From positions 3,360,001 through 3,424,000 of the forward strand of contig NC_092581.1 in the NCBI RefSeq assembly GCF_037975245.1: DNA of 64,000 nt, read 5' to 3'. A program made the translations under genes and the position numbers. Under the pieces are notes generated by a model, which saw nothing but the letters and a program-made list of their open reading frames with translations, searched no databases and had not been told where the DNA came from. The stretch is from Apostichopus japonicus (Eukaryota > Echinodermata > Holothuroidea > Aspidochirotida > Stichopodidae). This document shows, piece after piece, positions 46,979 through 59,816 of this stretch; the first letter of the stretch is position 1; each line of letters begins with the position of its first letter.

Positions 46979-49900
46979 GTAATAAAACACTATTCCCTCT
47001 GTCTCTTTCCCCCCACCCCCCTCCCTTCCCCACCTGTAGAATCTCTTTTGTTTCATTAGGGTCAGTCACCCCCCTCCCCCCCCCCCTCAATGTCTTACCT
47101 CTTTTCATCATTGAAAGAAGACAAGAGAGAAGAAAATATTTAACAAAAAATAATCTGCTTTGCACTTGCATGGACAGCGGCACATACAGATCACCGCTTG
47201 GTTGTAAGCAAATAACGACACTTTTGTCCAAATGAGAGGCCTAACATTTGAATTTTTGTTTTTAATACAATAACTGCCAAGGAAGTAATCTTCCATGCTC
47301 GTCACAATATTACCATACATGTCCTCTCCCCAATCCCATGTCAGTTTTATCCCTCCTCAGTTCATATAATTTCAATGATCAGTTTTCATGCATGCACGCA
47401 CGTTGTTGTCTAAACTTATCGTAACCGTCGGCAGCCTGCTCCCCGGGCAACTCTCGTTGCTCTTGTATCTTTGCCCGTTTTTCTATCCCGTAGTTTGCCC
47501 ATTATTCCTTCTTCGTTTGTGTTTCATAACCACGTTACTCTCCCAACAATTTTCTCTCGTTCTGTGTGGCTGCAACGCTCTGTGAAAAAAATATACAAAA
47601 CTCGCGCAAGACAGGTGCAATCAGTTTGGTTATTTAACCCTGAGACAGTTTGTGACAATGTCAGTTTCAGACAACTCCTACGTGCCAAGTGGGAGAGGCC
47701 TGGTATGCCTGCTATATGCCAGTGTGGTAGGCTTGGAACGTCTGCTATATGACAGGTGTGGTAGGCTCGGTACGTCTGCTATATGACAGTTTGGTAGGCT
47801 TGGTACGTCTGCTATATGACAGTGTGGTAGGCTTGGTACGTCTGCTATATGCCAGTGTGGTAGGCTTGGTACGTCTGCTATATGCCAGTGTGGTAGCCTT
47901 GGTACGTCTGCTAAATGACAGTGTGGTAGGCTTGGTACGTCTGCTATATGCCAGTGTGGTAGGCTTGGTACGTCTGCTATATGACAGTGTGGTAGGCTTG
48001 GTACGTCTGCTAAATGACAGTGTGGTAGGCTCGGTACTTTTGCTATATAGTTTGGTAGGCTTGGTACGTCTGCTATATGACAGTTTGGTAGGCTTGGTAC
48101 GTCTGCTATATGACAGTGTGATAGGCTTGGTACGTCTGGGATGTTGCAGTCTGGTAGGTCTCGGCTTGAAGTCTTGATGTTTCTTCACTGGCCCTGCACG
48201 TTGTATGCTTTATCGTAAATTGTACAATTCATCCACTGGCTACTGCAACCACTATGGCTAACCTTAATTAAGCAGTTCTGCATTATTATGGGGTAAAATT
48301 TGCAAATAATATCCCTTAGCAATTCAGTTGACTATCATTACCAGTCAATTTGCAGTTTAAACAGTGAAAACATTTTTTTTTGTCCTGTTTTTTTGGGGGG
48401 TGAGTGGGCAGGGTAAGAGGCCATTGGGGGATTCAAAAAGTTTTTGAGTTGATTGCTCTGGTCCTGGTGGCAAGAAGTGTCGGGGTCATGACATTTTCAG
48501 GTGTGAATCTCTAATGATTCAGTTTGTGAAAAAACTCCATAAGGGGACCGACCGACCCTTCATTTTGATCAGTTTCAATCATTTTAATGAATGCTGGTCA
48601 GCTTGCGAAACTGCCAACAAATTTCTAAAGTTCTAAATGCAAGAAGGCTGCTAAATGACGAAAAAGCTGAAGCTAGAAATCATTGAAGTCTGCTCTCCTA
48701 CATTCTAATACTGTAGAAGGCAGTAGATATAGCATGTATCCATACAGTATGTATCATGAAACAGGAAAATAATTGGATTTCCCTTCCTGTCGGTCGCTGT
48801 CAAGCACGCACGTCAAGTAATTGTTGTTTGGTCGCAGCGAGGAGGCATGGAAAATTAGCGTAACACGCATGCCTCGCGCATAGCGTCCCGGAGGATGGTT
48901 CCGAATGAGAATCTTTCAGACGAATGAACGGGGACGATGGTGCAGGCTCTGTAATAATAGATGTGGCAATCTGTGGTTTCAGTGCTGCTTTTGCAAATGT
49001 AATAAATACAGTATCTAAAATCCACCCATCGCAAGGACGCAGTCACGATCACATCTCACTGGGGAGGAATGTGCCGCCGTCTTCATCGTATAATGTTCAA
49101 TCGTATTTTGCCATCTACAAATTCACTGTAACTATTGCAAATTAATTTCATTAAAACTGTCGATTTACGGAAATTATCTGTTCACGTTTCAAACGGTTGG
49201 AGGAACATGTTGTTATGCAGAAAGTTAGGTCAGTAGGAAGGACAATGGGGCTCTGTCCTGCGTTTGGAAAGAGGGCGCTGTCCGTATCAGTCCTATTGTG
49301 TGAATCTGTACTTTTGATGAACTTTTACTGATCCTGTGGGTCCCAGGATCATCACCGATAAAAAAAAAAATTTGTTTTTCCCCCAAATTTGGAGAGGGTC
49401 AATTAGGTGGTTGAAAGATTGATTGTGAGTAGAGCAGAGGCGGTATATTCTTTTCAAAATAACTGCAGTATACACTGAAGTAGTCTTTATGGATCAGATA
49501 GCTAAATACAAAAACTATATTGAAAGGAATTGATAAGTGTATTATTTTATGAACAGAGAGTGACTATGCAGTTTACTTGGATATCATTAGAGTCGTCTGG
49601 GATCATTCTCCGGTTTTCGGACTTTTTTCGATGCTTTAATCCCACGACAAAGTACCTAGATTTTACTGCAGCGTTACAAATAAAAGTTTCGTCTCAAATT
49701 TGTGATGAAGATGAGCTGCTTTGTTGACCCTTGATTGACAGAGGTGTAATGGTGACTCATTTTGGAAGAAGTTCTCTTCAAAAGTCCTGTATATCCCCGA
49801 TAAGAACAAGGGTGAAATTGGAAAGATAGGAAATGTAGAATGTTGCAGAGTGTTGCTAAGCACCAGGGATACAAGAGATGCGAGGCAGAAAAGGGGAGGG

Positions 49901-50146
49901 GGGGGGCGAGTGGAGGTAACCCGAAAAGTACTTTTTTTATGATTTGCTGATGTCTTGACTAGTTGCATCATGTTACAGTTGGCTTGTTGTTTTTAAAATT
50001 ATAAAATAAAATGTAAAAAGTTGTTCAGACAGGGAGGTGTTGGTGAACAGTTTTTCGTTGAAGTTTCTTTACGTGGAGTCGTTGGAAATACTCTGTCAGT
50101 CTCCGCATCCTATCTATAAACCGTCTCCTCTTTTCCTTGCTTGCAG
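46979..50146 (+). other. ARID1: ARID1 intron 7
   Basis: GTAATA to CCTTGCTTGCAG, 3.2 kb. It contains the 33-bp minisatellite (47697-48165). The rest is unremarkable, with C-runs near 47010-47085 and a G-run near 49899. Confidence 0.5.
47697..48165. repeat. 33-bp minisatellite, about 14 units
   Basis: Tandem units of the form TGTGGTAGGCTTGGTACGTC followed by TGCTATATG(A/C)CAG. Unit variants differ at TATATGACAG, TATATGCCAG and TAAATGACAG, and one unit is shortened near 48040. Because the period is a multiple of three and has no stop in two frames, long false ORFs appear on both strands. Confidence 0.93.
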
Positions 50147-50917
50147 GTGCCATGGGCCGGCCAGGGTTCAGAGGTGGACCGACCACTCCGTACGGAACTT
50201 CAAGTGCAATGGGAAATTTTGACAGAATACGAGCCATGGGGGACCACTATGGCAACTCGCAGCAACAATGTAATGAATTCAACTCCAATAGTATGGGAGG
50301 CCCTGGGCCGGATCCAGCTGCCTCCATGAGGGCCATGAACTCGGCTGGTGGGAATATCAGTTTGAATTCAGGTGGTAATCATTTCCCTCCAAACTACAGT
50401 GGTGGAGGGGGACCTGGCGGGGGTGGTATGGGCTACAAGCCCCAAATGCCAAATGCACATGGGAATGTACCTCAGAGACTGGACGGGCCCTACGGTGGCC
50501 CGAATGCACAAAGGTTTGGTATGAGGGGTCCTCCCAGTATGCCTCCGTCCAGTATAGGACAGCCGAACATGATGCCCGGTGACTCGAGGCAACCCGGCAG
50601 TTACCTTCCTCCCTACCCTCTGCCACAGCAGCAGCACCAGCAGCAACCCTGGCCACCTTCGCAACAAAACTCCAACCCACAGCAGCAGAGTCCGATGCAC
50701 CACGTGCCGGGGCAACCATTCAAATCAGAAGTGCCATACGAACAAACAAATTCTTTCCCAGCGGGGTCAGGGGTAACAGCAGCAGCATTCGACAGGCAGA
50801 AGCCTCACCAGCAGCCTGCTGTCACCACGTCATCTCTTTGTACTACTACCCAGAATCTAACCAGCTCCTCTACACACACGAGCACGACGGTAATTTCCAC
50901 CGGCAACTCCATCACTG
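50147..50917 (+). CDS. ARID1: ARID1 exon 8
   Basis: 771 bases, phase 1 at both ends (about residues 834-1090), acceptor TTGCTTGCAG, donor CACTG|GTGAGT. Gly/Met/Pro/Asn/Gln-rich (for example GRPGFRGGP, PPSMPPSSIGQPNMMPGD, then a Q/H/P block), ending in a Ser/Thr-rich stretch. It corresponds by order to the PQG/PYG-rich region before the ARID of vertebrate ARID1. No folded domain. Confidence 0.85.
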
Positions 50918-53900
50918 GTGAGTGGGAATCTCTTTGGACCTTTGTATGTTGTATGTTTGGTCAATGTTTGCTGTCTAGCACTTTGTCATGTGATCAGTAT
51001 TGTGAATATCAGGGGTTACCTAACTGGGGTGCATGAACCCCCAGGGGGTGCGCGAGTCCATCCCAGGGGCTTCGTGAGACGTTTCTGAAAGTCAAAACGA
51101 GAGTACTTTTTGTTGAATTAAATCTGATATATCATGTAAGTTAGTTATGTACAAAAGTATATAACTATGTGTATATGGAGGAGCTACAGTAAACAGGTAT
51201 GGCTCAAGAGATCAGGTGGTTACAACTTTCGTGTATCAGCTATTGGAGGCTCAGAATTTTCTCTCATATAAAAAACTATGTTCCATTGTAAAAAGAAAAA
51301 AAGTATGCTATACACACCTTCTCTGGACATGTATAGCAAATTTGACAATTTTCGCATAGCATTTGGGGATGCAAAACTTGCATAAATTTATTCCCTGGTT
51401 TGGATTTGACATTTGTTGGTGTGCGCTTTGGTGCATGGAATGGAGATTTATATTTTAGTGTTTGAGTTTGGATTCAGACTTCACAATTTGCGTGAGCACA
51501 GTTACCATTGAAGCATTGTAAGCATTCCATGGAAACAGTGTATGTCTCCATTAAAACTAATTAAATAATTAAAACTAATGAAAACTTTGTAGGATCATAA
51601 CCCTGGTAGTAGTAGTAGTACTTTTGAAAAGTTGAAGAGCTGTCTTTTAGCGTGCCAAGATTTGGCTGCACTAAGTTACAGTAGTACTAGTCTCCATTAA
51701 CTGACAGCAGGTCATAGCCACCAGTGCATGCACATATATTCCCAGTTATACTTTCGAAATCTCATGATTCCTCTGGCTGTGTTTACTAAAAGGACCCCTG
51801 TGTACAGTGTTACATGTTGACACCCTAGATATTCATGTTTACTTTTGCAAAAGAGCTACAGTTATACAAAAATATGAAAATATTTGGAAGAAGTTGATCT
51901 CATCATACCTTATAATGTGCTGGTATAACAATACCTGCCAGCACTGACAGGGATCAATGAAGCAGTCTGAAGTTTGGGTTTTTTGGTCTGTGAGTATTTA
52001 TAATGGAATGCAGGGAGTGATGGGATCCCGATACCGTTCGTGAATGAGTTTGAATCTACTACGATGGGCACTTTAATACCGTATAAGCACTCAAGTGGGA
52101 GTTTACAGGTTTCAGTAGTGGTACCTGGCAGTTGATTAGCGTTTTGTGTTTAAAGAGGTAGCGCAGCGTCACAACAGTTTGTCCTCTGTCTTTGACCAGA
52201 ATCTGAACATGTTTGTGTTAATTTTGTTTCCTCCCGTAGCATAATTGATATCACATTTTGCATTCAGAAAGGCTTTCACTCAGTAGGTTGTCTTGTTAAG
52301 CAATTTTTTTCAATGGCATGTTTCTTCTGACATAGACGGTTTGCAACTTTAAAACTTGTTGTATCCAAGGTCAACTACATTTTGTTCAGCTTTATCCCCA
52401 AATCACAAATAAATTTGATTTGTGCCAAATATTGCTTGCAGATCTTATGCATTTTATTTCTCAAACTGTGATAAATATCTTCAGTAATCTATTAAATGGG
52501 TTGAACGTTTGTGTGTGGGGGTTTGGTGGGGTGGACGGGGGCACATGAATGCAAATTTCAAAGGTTTTCATTTATAATAGTTTGCATATATGGTATTATT
52601 GGTTATTTTATGTAATTCATTATTTCAGCATGGTTCTTTTTCAAGTCAGTCGTTTAGTGACTGGACAGTGTCATATTTAATGCAATATGGAAATATTATA
52701 TAGAGTATAAATTTCTGAATGGGAAGTTTTTTTTAGGAAGCTTTAAAACAAAGGTATTTCATTTTGGAACGTGGACAGAAATGATATTGGTTTTCTTCAC
52801 TCTTGTCTGTGTACTATTCTTGTGCAAAAAGTTTGCACCAACTTGATCAGTTTTTGGGAAAATAGCATTTTCCGCTGTTTAGACGATAAATTGTTGTGGT
52901 TAAATCTTATATATATAGTGTACCTCACCACTACGTGTGGTAGACTGAAATCTTCAAATGTCTCAGATGTAACTTAGATTTAACTCCTGACAGAAATATT
53001 TTCATGATAATATGCCATACGTCAATAAGTATGCAACTGTACAATTTTTGTTTTGTTATTTGTTTTTGTGTTAATATAGATTGTTGTTAAGAAATGAATT
53101 AGTAAATTGCATTGTCTGTCGTGCTCGTTCAAGGCAAAATTTGATATGTTATGTGGGTTCCTCAATGATCTCGGCTTTAACCGTTTATTATATACAGTAT
53201 GTCAGATCCAATCAAGCTCTGGAAATAACTGGGTCAAAAATGTTTCTTTTTCCAAGATTCTTAGAAGTAGTGGAATATGAATAGAAAGCCATCCAAGGTT
53301 GAAATCGACCATCGTGTGTCCTTGACAGATTTGGAACGCATTATAAACTTTCTTCTAGAAAATACAAAAGTCTACGCTCAGCGATGTTTTGTATTGCTTC
53401 TGGGAGGGACGTACATAATCGTCTGTACAGTACTCACGTAGGGTACAGTTAGTGTCCAGACACACCCATAAGGACTCTGATCATATTTATTCATTGATGT
53501 TTGATGAGTATATAGAGATTTTGTCATTTCAAAATCCCATTTTATGATTTACAATTCTGCTTTGTTATTCTTAATTATTCAAAGTGGGTCATTAGTAGTA
53601 ACAAATAATGAAGCAGGAGGCGATTGTTTTTGGAATATTTTTCCATTTGCTTTTTTATTTTTACCTGTGGTTATGCTAGACAATGAACAGTAAAACGTGC
53701 CAAAAATTATTCTGAGTATAGTCTGGAGACTCATGAATATTCAGTTGGTGAACAAGAAAAGCAGCCAGTTGGGACAGTTTCCTAATGCTAATACCTCTCT
53801 AAACTGTTCTCTAATATCATGCTTCAAAGCACTGGTATTGACAGTACAAACAGTTCCCTAACCTTGATCTGATAGAAACATGATATTCATACTGCAGCTC

Positions 53901-54049
53901 GTACTGACAACACCAGTGCTTTGAAGCAGGACATGACATCACAGTATATAAAAAATTGTCCCAACTAGGTGAGAAAAGGCAAGAAAAAAAACCCTTTAAT
54001 CGCAGACGCATTGCATAATCTTCCATTTCGCTTCCTCATTCTTTGACAG
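50918..54049 (+). other. ARID1: ARID1 intron 8
   Basis: GTGAGT to TTCTTTGACAG, 3.1 kb, AT-rich. It contains the 200-bp imperfect palindrome at 53767-53966, ending 83 bases before exon 9. No other structure noticed. Confidence 0.5.
53767..53966. repeat. 200-bp imperfect palindrome (long hairpin)
   Basis: The inner arm TGCTTCAAAGCACTGGT (53820-53836) is perfectly complementary to ACCAGTGCTTTGAAGCA (53912-53928). Pairing continues inward to about 53853/53895 with a few mismatches. The outer arms AGTTGGGACAGTTT (53767-53780) and AAATTGTCCCAACT (53953-53966) pair at 13 of 14 positions. It could be a palindromic MITE or an RNA hairpin in the ARID1 pre-mRNA. Confidence 0.85.
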
Positions 54050-54204
54050 ACACGAGAAGCACGTCTGTAACGCAGAGCATCACGATGCCAGTGTCGACCC
54101 CGAATACGGTGAACAGCATGAGCGAACAGCTACCTCCTAGTCAGTCCCCTTCCACGACCTCCATCATCAAGACAGAGAACGACGATGGGCCGCAACAAAT
54201 CAAA
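54050..54204 (+). CDS. ARID1: ARID1 exon 9
   Basis: 155 bases, enters in phase 1 and leaves in phase 0 (about residues 1091-1142), acceptor TTCTTTGACAG, donor ATCAAA|GTGAGT. Ser/Thr/Pro-rich, ending in an acidic and basic patch (IIKTENDDGPQQIK). The IKTEN phrase has a SUMO-site-like look (hydrophobic-K-x-E). Confidence 0.82.
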
Positions 54205-56233
54205 GTGAGTAGACCCAAAGTAATAGGTGGAGTTGTCGAGGGGTGGTCCACGAGAGCCAGGGTTCCTATATCCGGGAACTTTCGATTGAAATGAAGCCCA
54301 TGGGCCACGTACTGAGGCGTTAACATGGCAAACTAAACACGGCTAACTCAGTCTGACCGGGATTAAATTTTCAAGCTTTGATTCCTTGCCGGAGGCAAGA
54401 GGAATTTTCTGCGATGATGGCGTCTGTGTGTGTGTGTGTGTGTGTGAATACTTGCTTGTAAATACCGTAACTAAAAAAGTTAATGGTGGATAGACTTCAT
54501 ACTTTGTACAGTCAACATTTAACTTAAAGTCTGAAAATCTTGTAAACACAAGAAGATAACACAAGAGGTACATTTCTCTTGGACTTGATACGTAGTATGT
54601 TGATCCAGCTTGGTGAGTGCAAGAATCCTATCGAGATTTTGTAGAGGTCAAAGGTCACATGATGTCAACAAAGTCGATCTAGCTCACACTGATCGAATTT
54701 ATCAAATTCAGTTTGATCAAGCAAACAATTTCAATTGGTTAAACAATTGCATCAAGCATACATGTATTATTTTATCAAATTGATCGAACTGATCAAAGTA
54801 AATTTTATCAAGCTTGTAGTAGTAAAAATGAGGTTACAATTGATCAGACTAAAACAAGCCTCATTATTAGTTCATGTGCAAACTTGAAAAGTTCAAACCT
54901 TCCCTATTTTCGCTACCACGATTTTCTGCTTTTACCCCATTAATTGGAATGAAGTTTGACGGAGACAAGATAATTCCCTTCATATTGGAGAGTGGCAAAA
55001 ATCCAATTATCCAAATTTATTCAAATTTCCACTTTTTTTTTTTTCATTTGTCTTGACTGACGATGTAAAAGTCCACGTGTAGTGAACAAAAAGCATTTAT
55101 CAGAACCCGACCTGTAGCTGTCCATTTTGTTTTTGAAAGGAACATTAGTTTCCTTTGTGTTCTATTTGTGTATCTCTAAACAATGAATAAAATGAACAAT
55201 GGTTTCTTTGTTTCCTTCTTGTACATCCCTAACAATTATAAGAAGAAGGAGTCTTTTACAACAATTTGACTCAAAAGAGAGGATGTTTGTAATATACGGA
55301 GAAGCAGATTGATTTAAGAATGACTTGGCAAGGAAGTTGCTATTATTGGCTGGCCATTAATGACTAAAAGTGACAGAGTGATCAAAACCTAATCGTTTGA
55401 AAAGAAGTTTTAATTTTGGCAGGCTGACATGATTATGCTTGTATTAGGGTGATCAACCTTTTGTATATACTTTTGTCAATTTTTCCAGGAAAATATTTAT
55501 AACAAGTTCAACAGGGATCAAACTTTCGAATGTCAGAAATCCATGTTTTAACTTACTTTCTCACAACGAAAAAAAAAAAAAATTAATTAATTAATTAATT
55601 AAAGAAAAATAAATAAAGTAAATTGTGCCAGTATTTTGCTTCAACACTTGGTAGGGCGAGTATCGCTTCTGGAAAACCTTTGGATTCTAGATAATCCGAA
55701 TGGATTTCTGTAGTTCATTATAGACATGGGTTGGGGTGTACTCTTTGCATTTATTAAAGAAGTACATGGCCTTGAGCTGCCTTCTTTCGGTGAGTAAAAT
55801 GTTTGGGCACAGAGTCTGGCAGGTAAATTGACCAAGGCGTAGCAGTGTAATTTAGTTCACTTCCCCCCACTCAACACCACAAATTGATGAGGGGGGGGGG
55901 GAATAAAAGTTTTAACAAAATTCTGAAGTGTGTAAGCAAGAACACTAAGTGGGGAGAGGGTGGGTGGGGTGAGTTTGTTTTGTTGGAGGGGAAGGGGAGG
56001 GGGCAGATGAATTTATTTTTTATCCATAATGGTCAGTGGTCTCACTCCCTTCCTGTGTTATTGGCAAACAGTAAAATAATATCAATCAGATCTTGCTTTG
56101 AACAAGACAATTTGTAACTTGTATGGATCAGATTTTTGACTGATTTATAAACTGGATGTGACAGACATAAAAAGCCAACTCTGGTAAATTTTTTTCCATA
56201 AATTCATATTTTATTCATATCAACCATTTCCAG
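54205..56233 (+). other. ARID1: ARID1 intron 9
   Basis: GTGAGT to CATTTCCAG, 2.0 kb. It has a TG microsatellite (54424-54446), a cluster of GATCAA/ATCAAA words (54675-54850), and an AATT tandem run (about 55570-55605). Nothing coding. Confidence 0.5.
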
Positions 56234-56458
56234 ATGGAAGCAAATTCCTTGCCACAGCTTCCTCCCACGTTGAACCAGCCGTCACCCATGGCGTCTCCCA
56301 GTACTCTCAGCAAGTCCTCGCAAGAGGACGTCACCAGTGGGACAGCTAGTCCGATCCCGCCCAGCGTGGGGACGCCCACCCCCAGGCCGATCAACCAAGT
56401 CATTCAACAGAAGAAGACCACTGACGGCACTAGCAACGGACTTGTGCTGAACAGGAAG
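56234..56458 (+). CDS. ARID1: ARID1 exon 10
   Basis: 75 codons, phase 0 at both ends (about residues 1143-1217), acceptor CATTTCCAG, donor AGGAAG|GTAAGC. Ser/Pro-rich (PSPMASPSTLSKSSQEDV, then VGTPTPRP), then a basic lead-in to the ARID domain (VIQQKKTTDG, LNRK). This basic stretch takes the place of the Lys/Ser-rich KSKKSSSSTTT segment that precedes the ARID in vertebrates. Confidence 0.87.
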
Positions 56459-58799
56459 GTAAGCGACTGGGTGGCATGGATAGAATAACTTGAATCTGAA
56501 CGTTCAAAAACAAGTAGAAACAAATGGCCAGTTAATTAGATCAGTATATATGTATGTATATATATGTGCTATGAATGTGTGGTGAAGCCCAAGGGTATAA
56601 CCTTGATGTCAAATGTAACAAATTTTCCCAAGATTTTAGACATCCGTTTTGACAAGATGCAACAAAACTGACGAGATGGTTTCTCATTTCTCAAGTGCAT
56701 ATTACGGTGAAGAGAACACAGCAGAGATTAGCAGTTGTTGGGATGTCTCTGTCTGTCGACCTTAAAATCACTGTTTATTAACAGCCAGAGCACTTTGTCT
56801 TGTCATGTTCTTTAAGACATGTATCCGTGCTGTGAACCAACTTTCCTGCCTTCAGAATGCTTTGAAAATATTTGAAAGCAGCATACTTTAGGCCATTTGA
56901 CTGAATTGTGTCATATTTTTTTGTGGGGTTGTTGTGAATTTATGATGCAAGCTGTATCTGGATTTTATACCTTGTTTTGCTTTTCAAAGAGGCAACATGA
57001 GATATTTGTCTGAACCAAGCAGTACTGTCAGTACAGATGTACCCTGTGTTAGCCTGTTTAGCATAAAAGAATCGGGGCGGGAGTCGTAGGTGTCATGTAC
57101 CGTTCAAGCTAGTTATCAGCTGATTGCATGTCGTTTTGGACTAGTAGGAGTGTTTCCATTTGGGTTTCTGTAGAGATCGTTGTATTTGTTCTGTGCATGT
57201 CGTAGAGAGTGAAATAATGTTATGAAAGACAATCATCGGGGGAAAGTGGAGCAAATTATGTCAAGTTCACGGTGGCGTGGAAGTACAAGACAATGTTCAT
57301 GCGTGACAAATAAAATTGTTGGTGTACCTCTCTGCCAAATTGGGACACACTTATTTCGCCACAGGGAGATCTTGTGTCCTCCCTCCCCCCTTCCCCCACC
57401 CTCTCTTCCCTTCTTTTGTCCCTTCAGTGACTGAAATGTCAGTCTCAATTCCACAAAGCCCTTTCACTCGGAGGCATGTTAAGCCATGCTCGGTATGTTC
57501 GGTTTAATCTCAAGACAGGCGAGTAAAAATACACTGTTATTTTAAAATCTGATGAGGAGCTGCAGGCAAGTCGTGAGTCATAAAGCAATCACGTCTCTTG
57601 CGATGATGAATCAGTGGAAGTTTGCTCTCCAACTTGTCTCCTCCCAGTGGTGACGTCAGTTCTCGTAGCTCCATGATCCAGTGTGTCAGTCTCATCATTC
57701 TGATGTGGAATGGCTTTAGCAGCTGGTTTATATTCAAAACTTGACGTCACCCTTCGTGCCGAACGCTAGCACATAATATCTGTCCCTTACCATAGCATTT
57801 ACATGTTTATGGGTTGTTGCTAACATTGCCTGCACAAGTTTTGAAAAAACTAAAAATTGCTCAAACTTTTTTTGATAGAAAGTTTCTGGAGGTTTGGAGC
57901 CACCCGAGTTATTAAGCAGTCAGTGCTAAATTAGAAAAATTATGAAATTGCTTCGAAACAGGGTTATGTATGAACTGAGAGGTTGCCATGGTTAATGGTT
58001 GCCATGGTTAATGGTTTTTGGAGTAAGAACATTTGTGACCATTCGTTGACTTTCTAGCATAAAGTTAGCATAATTAGTAGGCAATAGTTCCGGTCCTTGA
58101 TACCTTCAGTAAATATGTTGTCACTTGTGAAAATGAAATACCGATCCCTTATAAGTCTAGTGCTGCACACCTGATGTATCCTGCAAATGTTCGCGATTAT
58201 CTTTGTCATAAATGTGAAAAAAAATAACGCATAGATGGTTAATTGTCTGCCAAGGGATTGTGGTCAAGTTATGTGCTAAAATGTGCATGTTTGGGTGGAG
58301 AGAAAAAAAATGAGTGTGAAGCATAGCCATAGCTTATCATGTTCATCAGAATTGTGGGAATCTTTGAGTCTGGTGGTGCGTTTTTTGGGGGGGGGGGGAT
58401 GTCAGACAGTCGGCAAGCGTCTTCAAACTAGCTTCTTTCTGTTAGTTCGATTGGCATTTTCCAAAACCTACCAACAGTGACTCCAGATATGATGGCAGTA
58501 AATGAGACAAGGACAATCTGTCGAACTGTTCGCACCGAGTGAGAGAGTAAAATATGGTGTATCCAAAAAGTAAACGTTCGGGTCGCCTGGACACATCTTT
58601 TACAAGAGAGATTCGTGGGTTGGGAGTCGGTTGCTAGTTTTCACACTCATCGATTTCATCCAGACCTTTTCCATCTCTATTCGTCCGTGATTGAAAGAAA
58701 CAAAAACGAGACACAACGATGCAACGTTGCAGCATAGCGCTACTTCTCTGCTATTCCTCAACTATAAAGTCTTTTGTTTTTTTCCCCCCCTCCCTGCAG
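56459..58799 (+). other. ARID1: ARID1 intron 10
   Basis: GTAAGC to CCTCCCTGCAG, 2.3 kb. It has a short tandem GTTGCCATGGTTAATG x2 at about 57983-58014 and a G-run near 58387. Nothing coding. Confidence 0.5.
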
Positions 58800-58976
58800 G
58801 TCTTGAAACTCTACGAACTCTCGGACGATCCAAACCGCAAAGTCTTTTTAGATGGCCTGTTGAAGTTCATGGACGACCGAGGGCAACCCATCAAAAACAC
58901 TCCACAAGTGGCATCGCACGTCTTAGATCTGTTTAGGTTGTATTTTCTGGTCAAGGAGAAAGGAGGAGTCGTAAAG
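58800..58976 (+). CDS. ARID1: ARID1 exon 11, first half of the ARID domain
   Basis: 59 codons, phase 0 at both ends (residues about 1218-1276), acceptor TCCCTGCAG, donor GTAAAG|GTATGT. It opens VLKLYELSDDPNRKVFLDG, matching the KLYELGxEPERKxWVDR start of the ARID of ARID1A/B. It continues with VLDLFRLYFLVKEKGGVVK, the canonical L(F/Y)RLYxxVKExGG helix-turn. The domain binds DNA with little sequence preference in the ARID1 family and helps anchor BAF on chromatin. The splice site after GGVVK is at the same place as in vertebrate genes (before VNKNKKW). Confidence 0.96.
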
Positions 58977-59816
58977 GTATGTATTCTTAACAACTAAAAA
59001 AACAGTTTTGAAGGGTTCTCTTTATTTAACAGTCCTGTTGTTGGAAGATTAAGCAGCCATGCCTACCCCCTTACCCCTCCCCCCCCCAAGTCCACCCCTT
59101 TTGGGGTTTGTATGTGTTCCATACTGTAGGTCGATCCTGTGACATCACTTAGGAGCTATTTGTACATCAGAAATAAATTAAGAAATAGGTTTTGCTGGTT
59201 GTGAAATAAATTCTGGAAACAATGATGTGTTAAAAAGGAGTTTGGTATACCCAAGGTTGATTGAGGTTCCCAAGTTCCAACCTTAATTTAGATAGCTAGA
59301 TTGAGCACGAGATGTCTTGTAACATTTGATATGCATTTCAATCTTCACTGGTGTTTGTGGTACGGGATGTGTTCCTCTGCTTCTAGCTCTACCATCTTGA
59401 TCCAAGTCCGCTCTCGCCCGTTTTTCTTCCTCTTGTCAGTCCTTTCCTATACTGTATTCTTGTGTTTGCTTTACGCCTATTATATTCTTGTCACTTGTTT
59501 TGAAACCATTATTTGATTTTCTTCTATTGTCAAAAGCCCCTTTGTAAACAGTTCGCCCATTTTGGGGGTTTTGTTTTTTCCATTCATATTTTCATTTTCA
59601 TATTTTCATTCATATGTTTTCCTAGTTTGCTATATTTTTATTTCGGACACTGAGACAAAAATTCATATTTTCATTCTTATGATACTTTCTTTGCTATTTT
59701 TAGTTCAGACATTGAGACAAAAATTCATATTTCATACATATATTACTTTTTTAGCTATTTTTTTGGTTCAGACATGACTTTGAAATAATTTTTTATTCTT
59801 TTTTATTTGGATGCAG
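58977..59816 (+). other. ARID1: ARID1 intron 11, with local tandem repeats
   Basis: GTATGT to TTTGGATGCAG, 0.84 kb. At 59622-59776 a unit of about 64 bp, containing CTATTTTT, TTCAGACATTGAGACAAAAA and TTCATATTT, occurs about two and a half times just before the acceptor. Nothing coding. Confidence 0.6.

Noticed and set aside
47745-48188. Overlapping 140-residue ORFs on both strands
   Set aside because: Both arise from a 33-bp minisatellite whose period keeps frames open; repeat peptides with no splice or start support, inside an ARID1 intron.
54205-54294. Read-through of ARID1 exon 9
   Set aside because: The GTGAGT donor restores phase with exon 10; read-through text is unlike ARID1.
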